A stretch of DNA of 64,000 bases from JAXMAR01 sp046350295. Lineage in GTDB: Bacteria > Planctomycetota > Planctomycetia > Gemmatales > Gemmataceae. Shown here one piece after another: positions 18,547 to 27,172 of the stretch. The translations under genes were made by a program, and so were the position numbers. Below the pieces are notes generated by a model that had not been told where the DNA came from, did no database searches, and saw nothing but the letters and a program-made list of their open reading frames with translations. The stretch lies in contig JAXMAR010000021.1 of NCBI GenBank assembly GCA_046350295.1, positions 1 through 64,000 of the forward strand, read 5' to 3'. Within the stretch, counting starts at the first letter, position 1; every line of letters begins with the position of its first letter.

Positions 18547-19632
18547 CTACTTACTCACGCTCGCGGCGTCCGCTCGCTTGCGGAGCCAGTCGAGAAACTC
18601 GTCGTAGTCCTTGTGTACGTAGACCCGGCCGATCATGCGGTAATGTCCCCAGCCGCACAGCTCGGCACAGGCGATGTCCCAGATGTGGGTCGAGTCCGTC
18701 TTGCCGGTCACGGGATTGTAGCCGTCCTCGTATTCCTTGGTCATCGGGTTCAGGCGGACGTTGCTCTTGGTCGGCGTGAACCAGACGGGGATGATGCGGC
18801 CGGGCAGGGCGTCCTGCTTGACGCGCATCACCGGGACATTGAAGCTGTGGATGACGTCGCGCGTGCTCAGATGGATGACGAGCGGCTGGCCGACCCAGGT
18901 GTGCAGCTCGTTGACGACGTCGATGTCCGTCATCTGCTTGACGCGCGGGAAGGAGACATAGTCCCGCTTCACGGGCGACTCCTTCTCGCCGAGCGTCGGC
19001 TTCCAGTTCCCGTGGCGCCACATCTCGACGCGATCCGGATGGGGATAGCGCATGCGCCAGCCGAACTGATGGGCGACGATTTCGACCTGGTTGGCCGAGT
19101 CGGCGCCTTCGCCCTTGGCTTCGCCGGCGCCGGCGCTGGCCTCGTCCAGCTCGCGGTTGGGCATGCGCGAGCGGTACTTGATCTCGACCCAGGCCCCGAC
19201 CTGGGCAAACGCGATGTAGAGGAGGATGATCGCGGGCACGAGCGTCCAGGCCATCTCGACGCGGTGCTGATCGTTGAGGACGCGCAGCACCGGCCGCATG
19301 AGCCGTCCAAACCAGGTCGGCTGAAGCGTCTCCATCGGTTCGGGCGGCTGCGTCGCCAGGTCCGCCTCCAGCACTTCCTTCGCCTTGGCCGGATCGTAGC
19401 GCCCCGCGTACTTCCACATGAACCAGACCAGCAGACCTTCGGTGAGCAGGAAGAAGAAGGTGGTGACGGCGAGGATGAAGTAAAAGAGCTTGTCGACGTC
19501 CCAGGCGTGCGTCGACACGCCTTCCGGCAGCCAGATGCCCACGAGCGGCGCCACGACCATCGAGAGGGCGCAGCCGAGCATGACGACGGCGAACAGGATA
19601 CTCCACCACTTGCCCACGAGCGTCTCCTTCAT
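18547..19632 (-). CDS. ctaC: Cytochrome c oxidase subunit II (CuA subunit)
   Basis: Accepts electrons from cytochrome c at the binuclear CuA centre. Start ATG at 19632 is preceded by GAGGG. Two N-terminal membrane segments: SILFAVVMLGCALSMVVAPL plus an adjacent hydrophobic stretch, and the helix around FYFILAVTTFFFLLTEGLLV. A further hydrophobic segment is VEMAWTLVPAIILLYIAF. The cupredoxin domain carries a CuA-ligand His in DVIHSFNVP. The rest of the site is in C-A-E-L-C-G-W-G-H-Y-R-M, supplying both Cys, the His and the Met. 361 residues. A ~25-residue Ala/Gly/Glu-rich loop (near ASAGAGEAKGEG) is an extra. No C-terminal cytochrome c domain; a separate cytochrome c gene lies upstream. Confidence 0.96.
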   Translation of the reverse strand: MKETLVGKWWSILFAVVMLGCALSMVVAPLVGIWLPEGVSTHAWDVDKLFYFILAVTTFFFLLTEGLLVWFMWKYAGRYDPAKAKEVLEADLATQPPEPMETLQPTWFGRLMRPVLRVLNDQHRVEMAWTLVPAIILLYIAFAQVGAWVEIKYRSRMPNRELDEASAGAGEAKGEGADSANQVEIVAHQFGWRMRYPHPDRVEMWRHGNWKPTLGEKESPVKRDYVSFPRVKQMTDIDVVNELHTWVGQPLVIHLSTRDVIHSFNVPVMRVKQDALPGRIIPVWFTPTKSNVRLNPMTKEYEDGYNPVTGKTDSTHIWDIACAELCGWGHYRMIGRVYVHKDYDEFLDWLRKRADAASVSK

Positions 19633-19635
19633 CCC

Positions 19636-19750
19636 TCGTTCCCAGGCTCTGCCCGGGAACGCGCTGCCTGGAGGCTCTGCCTCCCGACGTTCCAAGTCGC
19701 CAGGCAGGGCCTGGCGTCAGTGCGTTCCCAGGCGGAGCCTGGGAACGAGA
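19636..19750. repeat. Cluster of GTTCCCAGGC palindromic repeats
   Basis: The 119-bp gap between cytochrome c and coxB is almost entirely made of nested inverted repeats built from CGTTCCCAGGC and GCCTGGGAACG. A complete palindrome at about 19723-19748 and partial copies at 19638-19655 flank CAGGCAGGGCCTGG-type arms. This is a REP-like extragenic palindrome of a sort seen in several phyla. It would form strong hairpins in the operon mRNA. Confidence 0.75.
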
Positions 19751-19751
19751 A

Positions 19752-21122
19752 TCAATCGATGCCGAGCTTCTCGCGCATCTTGGGGTAGCCCAGAGCCTGG
19801 ACGAAGTTAACCAGGTCCCAGAGGGTCTCGTCGCCGAGGCCATGGTACGACTGCATCCCGGAGCCGTTGATGCCGGAATGCACGCGCGAGAAGACGTCGA
19901 TGGGCCTCTTGCCGCCGCGGAAGATTCCCTCCGTGAAGTTGCGCGGACGAACCTCCGTGCCCCACTCGTCCCAGCGAAACTCGGCCCGGCGTCCGAAATC
20001 GACATGGCACTCGACGCAGTTCGCCTCCTTGGCCCGCTTCGGGTCAACCTTGACTGAAATCTCCTCTTCCTTGCCGTCGGCGTCGCGGAACTTGCGCTTG
20101 TCAGCGCCTCCCTTGCCCAGGAACATTAGTTTGCCGCGGAGCATCGAGGCGAACTTCTCCTTTTCGCTCGACGCGTACGGATTGGCCGCCGGCTTGATCG
20201 CCTCGTCGGGCCGCTGCGATGCGACCCACTCGCCGGCCGTGCCACGGGCGTAGATGAGCACGTCAGCGAGGATCGCTTGCTGCAGCGCGTCTTTCTGCGA
20301 GTCACTCAGGTTGGTCAAGGGCTTGCCCTCGGCGTCGGTTGGCGTTCCCGGATGAACCAGCAGGCCGTCCGTGTACTGGAAGGCCTTGAGCGTATCGAAT
20401 TCGGTCCGGCCGCGGATGGCGAGGTGAATCACATAGGAGACCATCGACTGGATCTCCTCCTCCTTGAGGATGAGATGGGCGGGCATGACGGTGCCGTCGA
20501 GGCCGTCGTGGATGGTGCGATAGAGGTCTTCGCGGCGCGGCGGCCGGTTGGACTTCGCCTTCTGGCTGACCGTCTGGAACTTGAACAGTCCTTGGCGGAA
20601 ATCGCGCGGATGCGGGTTGACCCAGCGCGCCGTCGGGCCGCGGCCATCGCCGGAAACGCCGTGGCAATGCAGGCAATGGATGCGATAGTTGTTCGCCCCG
20701 TCCTTGAGGGTCGGCATCTGGATTTTGAGAGCGGAGACGACGCTGTCGTCGAGCTGTACCTTCGGCTCGGCCGGCTTCCCGAAGAGCGTGGCGAGGGCGT
20801 TGTTGAGCATCTCGCGCTGCTCGGCAGGGATCGCGTTCGGATCGCGCAGCTTCTCTTCCTTGATGAGCCGCTCCCCGGTCGGGTCCTCGGGGTTGTGCAA
20901 CGGATTCCACGGATCCTTGAGTTCTTTGAGCGAAAGGAGCGGCAGCTGGCCGGGTACGTCCGGATCGAACCAGGTCGCCCGGAGCGTCAACTCCTTTTTC
21001 AACACCATCGGATCGGTGCGGACGCCGTACTGAATGCGGTCGGAGTACTGGTTACTGCACCCGGGAAGCCCAAGCAGACCGACGGCTCCGAGCAAGAGGA
21101 CGAACGAAACCGCTCTTCGCAT
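19752..21122 (-). CDS. Lipoprotein diheme cytochrome c, oxidase-associated
   Basis: A 456-residue lipid-anchored cytochrome that probably feeds electrons to the oxidase encoded downstream. Start ATG at 21122; signal peptide MRRAVSFVLLLGAVG with lipobox LGLPGC. Two heme-binding motifs: C-L-H-C-H in NYRIHCLHCHGVSGDG (about residue 155), and C-V-E-C-H in EANCVECHVDFGRR (about residue 385). Candidate distal Met ligands lie in GTVMPAHLIL and in the GSGMQSYHGLGDETLW region. The arrangement resembles cytochromes next to alternative complex III or caa3 oxidases in planctomycetes. First gene of the oxidase cluster. Confidence 0.88.
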   Translation of the reverse strand: MRRAVSFVLLLGAVGLLGLPGCSNQYSDRIQYGVRTDPMVLKKELTLRATWFDPDVPGQLPLLSLKELKDPWNPLHNPEDPTGERLIKEEKLRDPNAIPAEQREMLNNALATLFGKPAEPKVQLDDSVVSALKIQMPTLKDGANNYRIHCLHCHGVSGDGRGPTARWVNPHPRDFRQGLFKFQTVSQKAKSNRPPRREDLYRTIHDGLDGTVMPAHLILKEEEIQSMVSYVIHLAIRGRTEFDTLKAFQYTDGLLVHPGTPTDAEGKPLTNLSDSQKDALQQAILADVLIYARGTAGEWVASQRPDEAIKPAANPYASSEKEKFASMLRGKLMFLGKGGADKRKFRDADGKEEEISVKVDPKRAKEANCVECHVDFGRRAEFRWDEWGTEVRPRNFTEGIFRGGKRPIDVFSRVHSGINGSGMQSYHGLGDETLWDLVNFVQALGYPKMREKLGID

Positions 21123-21424
21123 GACCGCTACCTTCCTGCCGACGCGGGTTGAGCGCAAAGCCGGCCCGGCCTATGTTGGGAGGATGACCTTTTCTTTGTA
21201 GGGTGACCGCTATGCGCGTCAAGCCACAGCAGCAATTCTCGCGCCTCCTCACAATCCCCGGTCGCCCGGACGCCAGTTACCAGCAAGGAGATCGACCGCC
21301 GACGTTTTTCCCCGAGCCCTTGCGCCCTGCGGCCCGCCTCCGTAAGATAAGCGCCTCGCCGTCGGTTTGCTGAATCTGGGAAACATTCAACCTTGCCGTT
21401 CCCGATTCCGGGAACGCTCACCCG
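21123..21424. other. Divergent intergenic region, oxidase operon / small membrane gene
   Basis: 302 bp without a convincing gene. It must hold the promoter of the minus-strand oxidase cluster and that of the plus-strand gene at 21425. A small dyad CCGATTCCGGGAACGC-like element lies at about 21402-21418 (TTCCCGATTCCGGGAA). No clear -10/-35 pair could be identified by eye. Confidence 0.4.
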
Positions 21425-21601
21425 ATGCTGTACAAGATCGCTCGTTTCCTCCAGATCGTGGGACTCATCATCCTGCCCTTCGCCATCTCGGGCAACGTGG
21501 CCGAGAAGCTCACGCTCGGGCAATCGCTCATCATGTCGGCCGTGGGCGTCTCCATTTTCGTCGTCGGCTGGTTGCTCCAGCAGGCAGTCCGGCCGAAGTG
21601 A
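21425..21601 (+). CDS. 58-residue two-helix membrane protein
   Basis: Short open frame MLYKIARFLQIVGLIILPF to LLQQAVRPK with stop TGA at 21599-21601. Two hydrophobic segments (residues ~7-22 and ~34-53) are separated by the short polar loop SGNVAEKLTLGQ, with a basic start and a basic C-terminal end, so the topology is probably a hairpin. The sequence pattern is coherent over its whole length with planctomycete-like codon use (GC-rich third positions), which supports coding. Such one-domain membrane proteins recur in planctomycete genomes. Function unknown. Confidence 0.7.
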   Translation: MLYKIARFLQIVGLIILPFAISGNVAEKLTLGQSLIMSAVGVSIFVVGWLLQQAVRPK

Positions 21602-21701
21602 AGAAAGCGCTGGCCTCGCGTTCCGGTTCATGGTTTCATTGGGGGGTGAAAAAAAGTCTGCCCCTCCGGCAACCTCCAACCTTCCCGTTCGGAGCCACGC
21701 G

Positions 21702-22727
21702 ATGCGACAACTTGTTCCTCTCCTCCTCCTCACGCTCGTCCCGCTCGGTGCTGATGCGGGGGGCAAAGGCCCGATCGTCCCGCCGGACGCCAAGATCGAG
21801 ATGATCTTCGACAAGGGCATGGTCCTTACCGAAGGCGTCGCTTCCGCGCCCGACGGCACGATCTACTTCAGCGACATCACCTTCTCGTTCTTCTCGAAAG
21901 AAAAAGGGCTGCCCCTCGAGGCCGGGCACATCTGGAAGCTCGACCCCAAGACGCTCAAGGCGAGCATCTTCCGCTCCCCCAGCGGCATGTCCAACGGCAT
22001 CAAGTTCGACGCCGAGGGGAACATGATCGTCGCCGAGGGGGCCGACTTCGGCGGCCGGCGCCTTTCCAAGATCGACATGAAGACCGGCAAGAGCTACATC
22101 CTCGCCTCCCACTTCGACGGCAAGCCGCTCAACTCCCCCAACGACATCACCATCGACCTCAAGGGCCGCATCTACTTCAGCGACCCTCGCTACGTCGGCC
22201 ACGAGCCGGTCGAGCAGCCGGTGCAGTGCGTCTACCGTCTCGACCCGGACGGCAAGCTGCACCGCGTCATCACCGACGCCGGCAAGCCGAACGGCGTCTG
22301 CATCTCGCCCGATCAGAAGACGCTTTACGTGGTCACGAATGACAACGGCAGCTTCGCCATCGGCGCCACGCCGAAATCCGCCCCCTTGAAGAAGGGCCCG
22401 ATGGCCCTGCTCGCCTACGACCTCGCTCCGGACGGCACGGCCAAGTTCCGCAAGGTGCTCGTCGACTACGCCCCGCAGGATGGACCCGACGGTCTGTGCA
22501 GCGATGTCGACGGCAACCTCTATGTCGCGGTGCGCGACGAGACGCGGCCCGGCATCTGCGTCTACTCCCCCGCGGGAAAGGAGCTGGCCTATATTAAGAC
22601 GGAGATCCCGACCAACGTCTGCTTCGGCCGCGGCGCGGAGAGCCGCACGCTTTACATCACGGCGGGGCACAGCCTGTACCGCATCCGCTTGAATCGCGAC
22701 GGCTATCAGCTGCCCCCGAAGAAATGA
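21702..22727 (+). CDS. SMP-30/gluconolactonase-family secreted hydrolase
   Basis: Six-bladed propeller lactonase-like enzyme. Start ATG at 21702 gives a signal peptide MRQLVPLLLLTLVPLGADA, so it is exported. Conserved metal-site regions: LTEGVASAPDGTIYFSD (Glu and acidic residue), GMSNGIKFDAEGNM, NSPNDITIDLKGRIYFSD (Asn and Asp), KPNGVCISPDQKTLYV and QDGPDGLCSDVDGNLYVA (Asp). 341 residues. The family hydrolyses sugar lactones, but many exported planctomycete members have unknown substrates. Confidence 0.9.
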   Translation: MRQLVPLLLLTLVPLGADAGGKGPIVPPDAKIEMIFDKGMVLTEGVASAPDGTIYFSDITFSFFSKEKGLPLEAGHIWKLDPKTLKASIFRSPSGMSNGIKFDAEGNMIVAEGADFGGRRLSKIDMKTGKSYILASHFDGKPLNSPNDITIDLKGRIYFSDPRYVGHEPVEQPVQCVYRLDPDGKLHRVITDAGKPNGVCISPDQKTLYVVTNDNGSFAIGATPKSAPLKKGPMALLAYDLAPDGTAKFRKVLVDYAPQDGPDGLCSDVDGNLYVAVRDETRPGICVYSPAGKELAYIKTEIPTNVCFGRGAESRTLYITAGHSLYRIRLNRDGYQLPPKK

Positions 22728-22738
22728 CCGCGCCCCCG

Positions 22739-22765
22739 TTTAGCCCCGGTTCGCAGAACCGGGGC
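22739..22765. repeat. Palindromic repeat, GCCCCGGTTCG family, copy 1
   Basis: TTTAGC followed by CCCGGTTCGCAGAACCGGG. A near-identical copy in the opposite orientation is at 27173-27198. Located between the SMP-30 stop and the pterin dehydratase start; it can form a hairpin with an 8-9 bp stem. Confidence 0.75.
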
Positions 22766-22795
22766 GGACCTCGTCCCACCACGGGAGACCAAGTC

Positions 22796-23158
22796 ATGTC
22801 CGAGCCGAAAGACCGTGTCTACTCCGACGCCGAGATCGCCCCCAAGCTCCAAGAACACGGCCTCGCCGACTGGCACCTCGAGGACGGCTGGCTCCGCCGC
22901 AAGTACAACACCGATGGCTGGCCGACCACGCTGATGCTTACCAACGCCATCGGCTTTTTGTGCGAGGCCGCCTGGCACCACGCCGACCTCGCGATCACCT
23001 GGGGCAAGCTCTGGGTGAAGCTCAAGACCCATTCGGCGGGCGGCATCACCGACAAAGACTTCGCCCTGGCGCAGAAGATTGAGGAAGTCGCCCTGTGGCG
23101 GCCGCGACCGGGCGGACCGCTGGAGGGGACGCCGAACAAGTTTGTGCGCGGGAGATGA
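22796..23158 (+). CDS. 4a-hydroxytetrahydrobiopterin dehydratase (PCD/DCoH family)
   Basis: Dehydrates the 4a-carbinolamine formed by pterin-dependent hydroxylases. Start ATG at 22796 follows GGGAG. 120 residues. Signature: WHHADLAITWGKLWVKLKTHSAGG (family xHHPxxxxxWxxVxVxLxTHxxxG), with the two adjacent His and the later THSAGG His. The Pro after HH is Ala here. The N-terminal ADWHLEDGWLRRKYNTDGWP matches the family's WxxxxxxLxRxF. No pterin hydroxylase is visible in the window. Some members act as moonlighting cofactors or in molybdopterin metabolism. Confidence 0.92.
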   Translation: MSEPKDRVYSDAEIAPKLQEHGLADWHLEDGWLRRKYNTDGWPTTLMLTNAIGFLCEAAWHHADLAITWGKLWVKLKTHSAGGITDKDFALAQKIEEVALWRPRPGGPLEGTPNKFVRGR

Positions 23159-23455
23159 TCTCGGAGCCGCCGTTCTTAGACACGTGCGTAGTCGCTGACC
23201 CATTGGCAAAACGATAAAGCTCGCGAAGGCCCCGGGGGTGGAGCGGCTTGCCAACTTGGCGTGCAAGCTCGTGCGCGCTCTTCCTGCCCGCCGCCTCGCT
23301 CTTGCCGGCAAGCGCGCACCCCGCATGCCCACGCCTCCTCCGGACGTGCCTCTCCACGTCGGCGGCGCCCAAAGGAGGCACGGAAAATCGCCGTGACCGC
23401 CCCTCAGCCCCTCGCAAACTCACCCAACCGAGCCCGCAAGGCGCCTAAAGACCGT
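23159..23455. other. Gap with no supported gene
   Basis: 297 bp between convergent genes. The minus strand contains a reading frame stretch (RHVRRRRGHAGCALAGKSEA, then ELARQVGKPLHPRGLREL) that reads somewhat like protein but has no start, no recognisable family and overlaps the dehydratase gene. It could be a degraded remnant. Nothing else seen. Confidence 0.3.
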
Positions 23456-24143
23456 TCACCGTTTACCCGCTTTGCGCCGCGCCTTCTTCGCCGTTTTCGC
23501 CGCCGCCACGTCGCCGCTCAGGACCGTCCGCAGCTTCTCCGGCGACGCGAACACGTCCATCGATCCCGTCCGCAATACCTCCGACATCAACGCCGCCTTC
23601 CCCGCCGACGCCGCCGGCCGCAGCATCCGCACGATGTCCAGCGCGAGCTCCGGCTCCATCGACTTCATGATCGGCCTCATCTCTTCCTCCATGCGCTGCT
23701 CCTTGCGGTACCCCTCCCACTCGTCCATGTTCACCCGGTCCGGCTCCACCCCCTTCGGCAAGACATAGGTGAACAAAACCCGCGCCGCCCCCACATTCCC
23801 TTCCAGCGCAAGCTGCACCAGCTTCTTCCCGATCGCCACGATCTCCTCGTCCGTCACCGCCTCCAAGAGCAGCCGCTTCAGCCGCGCCACCCGCCGGTTG
23901 TAAGGATTCCCCGTCCGCAAGCCCGCAGCCGAGTCCAAGCCCGCAGGCGAGTCTTCGAGCCTGCGGGCGCCGCCGCCCTCTCCGCACGCGTCTCCCTCCC
24001 GGTGTCCCGCCCTCCGCTTGCGGCTTCGCGTCCGCCGCGTCTTGCCGAGGCGCAGACGCCGCCGCCGGTTTCTCCGCATGCGACACGCCATTCCCATTCC
24101 CGTTCGCCAGCAATGCATCCAAAGAAAAACGTGACAGGTCCAT
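23456..24143 (-). pseudogene. DUF5681-like protein, reading frame broken by a palindromic repeat
   Basis: The C-terminal ~170 residues (frame ending at 23456) contain TGNPYNRRVARLKRLLLEAV, then VTDEEIVAIGKKLVQLALEGN and AARVLFTYVLPK. This is the pattern of DUF5681-like proteins, found near phage or mobile genes and common in planctomycetes. A good start (MDLSRFSLDALLANGNG at 24143) lies in another frame and stays open for ~60 residues. The two frames differ by one extra base (or two missing), and between them sits a palindromic element at 23919-23968. Either the repeat inserted and broke the gene, or it expanded and the base calls are wrong. Function unknown. Confidence 0.6.
23919..23968. repeat. 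Palindromic repeat inside the DUF5681-like gene
   Basis: Perfect 10-bp inverted repeat GCCCGCAGGC / GCCTGCGGGC (23939-23948 and 23959-23968) with a 10-base loop. It is preceded by a partial direct copy AAGCCCGCAGCCGAG at 23919. Same family as the intergenic element at 13318-13375. Confidence 0.75.
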
Positions 24144-24519
24144 GACAATCTCCAGAGAAGCGCGCAGAAGTGAGGAAGACGCCGGGGCCGCGCGCAGCCC
24201 CGGCGCTCGAGGAAGGATCCACCTATCTTGAGCCTAAACCAGCCGCCGGCGATTTGGTAGCTACGTTGTGATGACGCCGTTGGCGCGTCTGACGTACCGG
24301 CGATCGAGCGAGTACGTTCCGGAGAGGACAAGCGAAGGTTTTCGAAGCCCAGATCGACGAACCTCCCTTGCAAAAACGCCAGAGCGAGCGGCAAGTAGCC
24401 GATGAAGCAGGTACGAGGGCACACGCCCACCACGGGAAAGCGTGGTCACACCTGATGCAAGAATGTTGAAGAGCGGAAAGACAGGACGGCGCCCCGGACA
24501 GCCTCAGCCGGTGGCCAGG
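24144..24519. other. Gap with a strong hairpin, otherwise no supported gene
   Basis: 376 bp. At 24182-24205 there is an 8-bp-arm palindrome (GCCGGGGC / GCCCCGGC) without a T run, 39 bp upstream of the DUF5681-like start, so it would lie in its 5' leader. The remainder is lower in GC and contains only short frames with no recognisable features. Confidence 0.4.
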
Positions 24520-24756
24520 TCAGGCCTCGGCGCCACGACCGGAAAGGTCGCCGATGACCTCACTGACGCCCTCGTGGTCGAAAATCGTCGGGACGCCGAC
24601 CGGGCCCAACACGACGGCCACTCCATCCTTTACCGCCAGCGTGTCCGGGTGGCCCACTTCATGGCGATTGCCACTGACGGTCACCACCGTGAAGGGCCGG
24701 AATGGGGTCCGGTGCTTGAACGCACGAATTGTCGCGGTGAATGTTTCCCGATCCAT
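24520..24756 (-). CDS. Small planctomycete family protein (PFRPF type)
   Basis: 78 residues, start ATG at 24756. Its core TPFRPFTVVTVSGNRHEVGH is the same design as PFQPYVIHTVDGRAFRIPS in the protein at 31927-32184. The shared pattern is: short helix, P-F-x-P-[FY], beta hairpin with an xGR/NxHEV turn, then a second hairpin. Such short proteins occur in many copies in planctomycete genomes. No function known. Its start lies ~120 bp downstream of the Hsp70 stop on the same strand. Confidence 0.72.
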   Translation of the reverse strand: MDRETFTATIRAFKHRTPFRPFTVVTVSGNRHEVGHPDTLAVKDGVAVVLGPVGVPTIFDHEGVSEVIGDLSGRGAEA

Positions 24757-24877
24757 CACTCCCCTCCCCAACCAAGACGCTCTTTCAGAATCGTACCACT
24801 TCGGCGACGGCTCAGCAACAGCCGGCGCTTGTCGGCCGCGAAGGGGGCGCAATACTCGCCAAACGCCGCGCAATCCA

Positions 24878-26457
24878 TCACTGAATCTTGAGCCCGCGCA
24901 GCCACTCCCCCTCGCGCGCGATCTCGGCGTCCGATAGGCCGCTCGAACGATGGATCTCCGTGCGGGCCATCTTGCCGCTGGTCATGTCGAGGGCCATGAC
25001 GTCGATGAGGCCGTTGGAGCCGACGCCGCAGCGGACCTGGATCGGCGCCCCCTTGGGCAGGTTGGGCGCCATGCCCTCGATCCAGCATTCGCCGATCGAG
25101 ATGCACGTGTCGGCCTGCGGCGCCTCCCCTTGCAGCACCTTGACGCGGACGCGCGGCTGGTTCTCGGTGACCGTGCGGTAGACGCGGCTCGAGGCGGTCG
25201 GCAGCTGCGTGTTCTTGGGGATGAGGATGTCGTTGAGACGCTGATCGTGCTGGCGGATCTCGATGCCGAGGCTGTGCGAGTTCACGTTGATCTCGACCAC
25301 GTCCTCGAGCAGGTCGCCGACCTGGGCGTCGAGGGCGTCGCGGACGGGCGCTCCCAGCCGGGCGGCGACGATGCCGGCGTGCAGCGCCGCGCCGCGCGCC
25401 ACCACCTCGCTCACGGCCAGGCTGTGGTCGGGCTCCTTGCCGCTCACCTCGCGCAGCATCTGGCTTGTCATCGGCATGTGGGTGGAGCCGCCGACCATCA
25501 ACAGGCGGTTGATCCTGGCCCAGTCGAGCTTGGCCTGGCGCAGCACCTGCTGGGCGGTCAGGCGCGTGCGCTCAGCAGGTCGCGCGTCATGGTCTCGAAC
25601 TCGCCGCGCGTCAGCGTCGCCGTCAGCACCTTGCCGGCGTGGCTGCACGTGATGTTGGTCTGCGGCAGCTTGCTCAGCGTGCGCTTGGCCCGCTCGGCGT
25701 TGCTGACGAGCGTGGCCAGGCTGACCGGATCGGAGCGCGGGTCCTCGCCGTGCTGCGCCTGGAACTTGGTCGCCATCCAGTCGACGATGCGGTCGTCCCA
25801 GTCCTTGCCCCCCAGACGCACGTCCCCTTCGATGGCCAGACACTCGAAGCGCTTGGGCGTCAGGCGGACGACGGTGACGTCGAACGTGCCGCCCCCGAGG
25901 TCGTAGACCAGCACCGTCTCCTCCTGGATGCCGAGGGCGCCGTGGGCGGTGATCGAGCCGATGTGCTGCTTGGTCTGGAACGAGTAGGCCAGGGCGGCGG
26001 CGGTCGGCTCGTCGAGGATGTCGAGCACGTCCAGGCCGGCGATGCGCCCGGCGTCCTTGGTCGCCTTGCGCCGCGTGTCGTCGAAGTAGGCCGGCACGGT
26101 GATGACCGCCTTGCTGACCGGCCCGATCCGCGCTTCCGCGTCCTGCACCAGCTTGCGCAGGATGATCGCCGACAGCGTCTCCGGCCGGAAGTCGCGGCCA
26201 TTGATCTTCTGCCCGTAAAGCGGCTGCCCCATGTGCCGCTTGACGGCCTGGGCGACGCTGCCCGGCTGCTCCAGGCCGACGTCGCGCGCCGCCTGGCCGA
26301 CGACGGCGTAATCCTCGCCGAGGAGGACGGCGCTGGGGGTGAGCATCTCCCCCTCGACGTTGGGCAAGGTGATCGCCTGGCCGCGGTCATCGAGGGTGGC
26401 GATGGCGGAGAACGTGGTGCCGAGGTCGATGCCGACTAGCTTGCCGGTGGTGCTCAT
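24878..26457 (-). pseudogene. Hsp70-family chaperone (DnaK-like), frameshifted
   Basis: ATP-dependent chaperone. The N-terminal ATPase half (frame from 26457) has KLVGIDLGTTFSAIATLDD, AVITVPAYFDDTRRKATKDA, the VYDLGGGTFDVTVV phosphate motif and GGKDWDDRIVDW. The C-terminal half (frame ending at 24878) has RLLMVGGSTHMPMTSQML, NVNSHSLGIE and NTQLPTASSRVY. The switch is at about 25573 (RDLL then ERTRLTAQQVL); one G missing from a GG explains it. Total about 525 residues. That is shorter than classical DnaK (~640), with a reduced substrate-binding lid, so this is a divergent Hsp70 and not the housekeeping DnaK. The indel is probably a sequencing error. Confidence 0.88.
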
Positions 26458-26533
26458 GGGCGTCTTAGAGGGTTGTACAGTGGGCATTCGCCTCGCTTGC
26501 CGCGTCGGCGAGCGTTATAATCGTCTAATCGCC

Positions 26534-26938
26534 ATGTTACCCGCCTTCGACCTCTTCGGGAATCTGCCGCCAGGCATCCATTCGTCGTCGTTCGCCGAAT
26601 TGGCGGCTCGGTTCGGAAGCGGTTCGGCAGAGCGGGTCGCGGAGACCGAGGAGTTGGGCCGGTTGGTCGAGGCGGCCCGCGCCGCTGGTGTGCGACGGCT
26701 GTTGGTCGATGGCAGCTTCGTCACCGCGAAGCCCGCTCCCAATGATGTTGATGTGGTCATCTTGCCCGGGGACGACTATCCGCGCGGCTCGAAGAAGCTG
26801 GACGATGATGAGTTGATTTGGCCGTTTCTTCAAATCATCGTCGCGGCGGATGATGCGGATTTCGAAGCGTGGGCGACGACGCAGTTGGGGACCGATCGGA
26901 GCGGCAGGCCCAAGGGCGTGGTGGAGGTGGAACTATGA
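26534..26938 (+). CDS. MNT-fold nucleotidyltransferase-like protein (DUF6932 type)
   Basis: 134 residues. The motif DGSFVTAKPAPNDVDVVILP fits the nucleotidyltransferase signature G-S-x9-D-x-D, so it may transfer a nucleotide to a protein or RNA. The N-terminus LPAFDLFGNLPPGIHSSSFAELAARFG resembles DUF6932 proteins. Start ATG at 26534, with a TATAAT at 26516-26521 just upstream, so the transcript may be nearly leaderless. The stop overlaps the next start by ATGA, so the two proteins are made together. The two-gene layout recalls toxin-antitoxin modules of the MNT type, but the partner is not a HEPN protein. Confidence 0.72.
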   Translation: MLPAFDLFGNLPPGIHSSSFAELAARFGSGSAERVAETEELGRLVEAARAAGVRRLLVDGSFVTAKPAPNDVDVVILPGDDYPRGSKKLDDDELIWPFLQIIVAADDADFEAWATTQLGTDRSGRPKGVVEVEL

Positions 26939-27153
26939 AGGAGACGTTGACGCCAGAGGGCTACGAGCAGACGAAGGAAAAGCTGCGCGATCTCGAAGCG
27001 CGGCTTGCTGCGATCGAGAAGCGGACGGACCTCTCGTCCGACCACCTCGCCAGCGTTCGGCGCTCCTACAAGACGATGATGCGAGAGTACACGGAGGAGA
27101 TCATGCTCTATGAGGCGAAGCTGGCGAAGGAGGCCTCGGGAGCCGGGAGTTGA
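26935..27153 (+). CDS. Small coiled-coil protein, partner of the nucleotidyltransferase
   Basis: 72 residues, almost wholly helical and charged. The start MKETLTPEGYEQTKEKLRDL resembles the first helix of the GreA coiled coil (LTxEGYExLKxEL), but the GreA C-terminal domain is missing. A second helix runs through RRSYKTMMREYTEEIMLYEA. Overlaps the upstream gene by 4 bp. It could be an antitoxin, a dimerisation module, or an adaptor presenting a target to the nucleotidyltransferase. Confidence 0.7.
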   Translation: MKETLTPEGYEQTKEKLRDLEARLAAIEKRTDLSSDHLASVRRSYKTMMREYTEEIMLYEAKLAKEASGAGS

Positions 27154-27172
27154 GGACCACCGCGGCAAGCCC

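Noticed and set aside
23046..23423. Minus-strand frame with protein-like stretches between the dehydratase and DUF5681-like genes
   Set aside because: Overlaps the dehydratase gene, no start or ribosome site, and no recognisable family; could be a remnant but not supportable.
26497..26521. A full -35/-10 promoter before the nucleotidyltransferase
   Set aside because: TATAAT is present at 26516, but the only TTGCCG is 13 bases away instead of about 17, so only the -10 box is credible.
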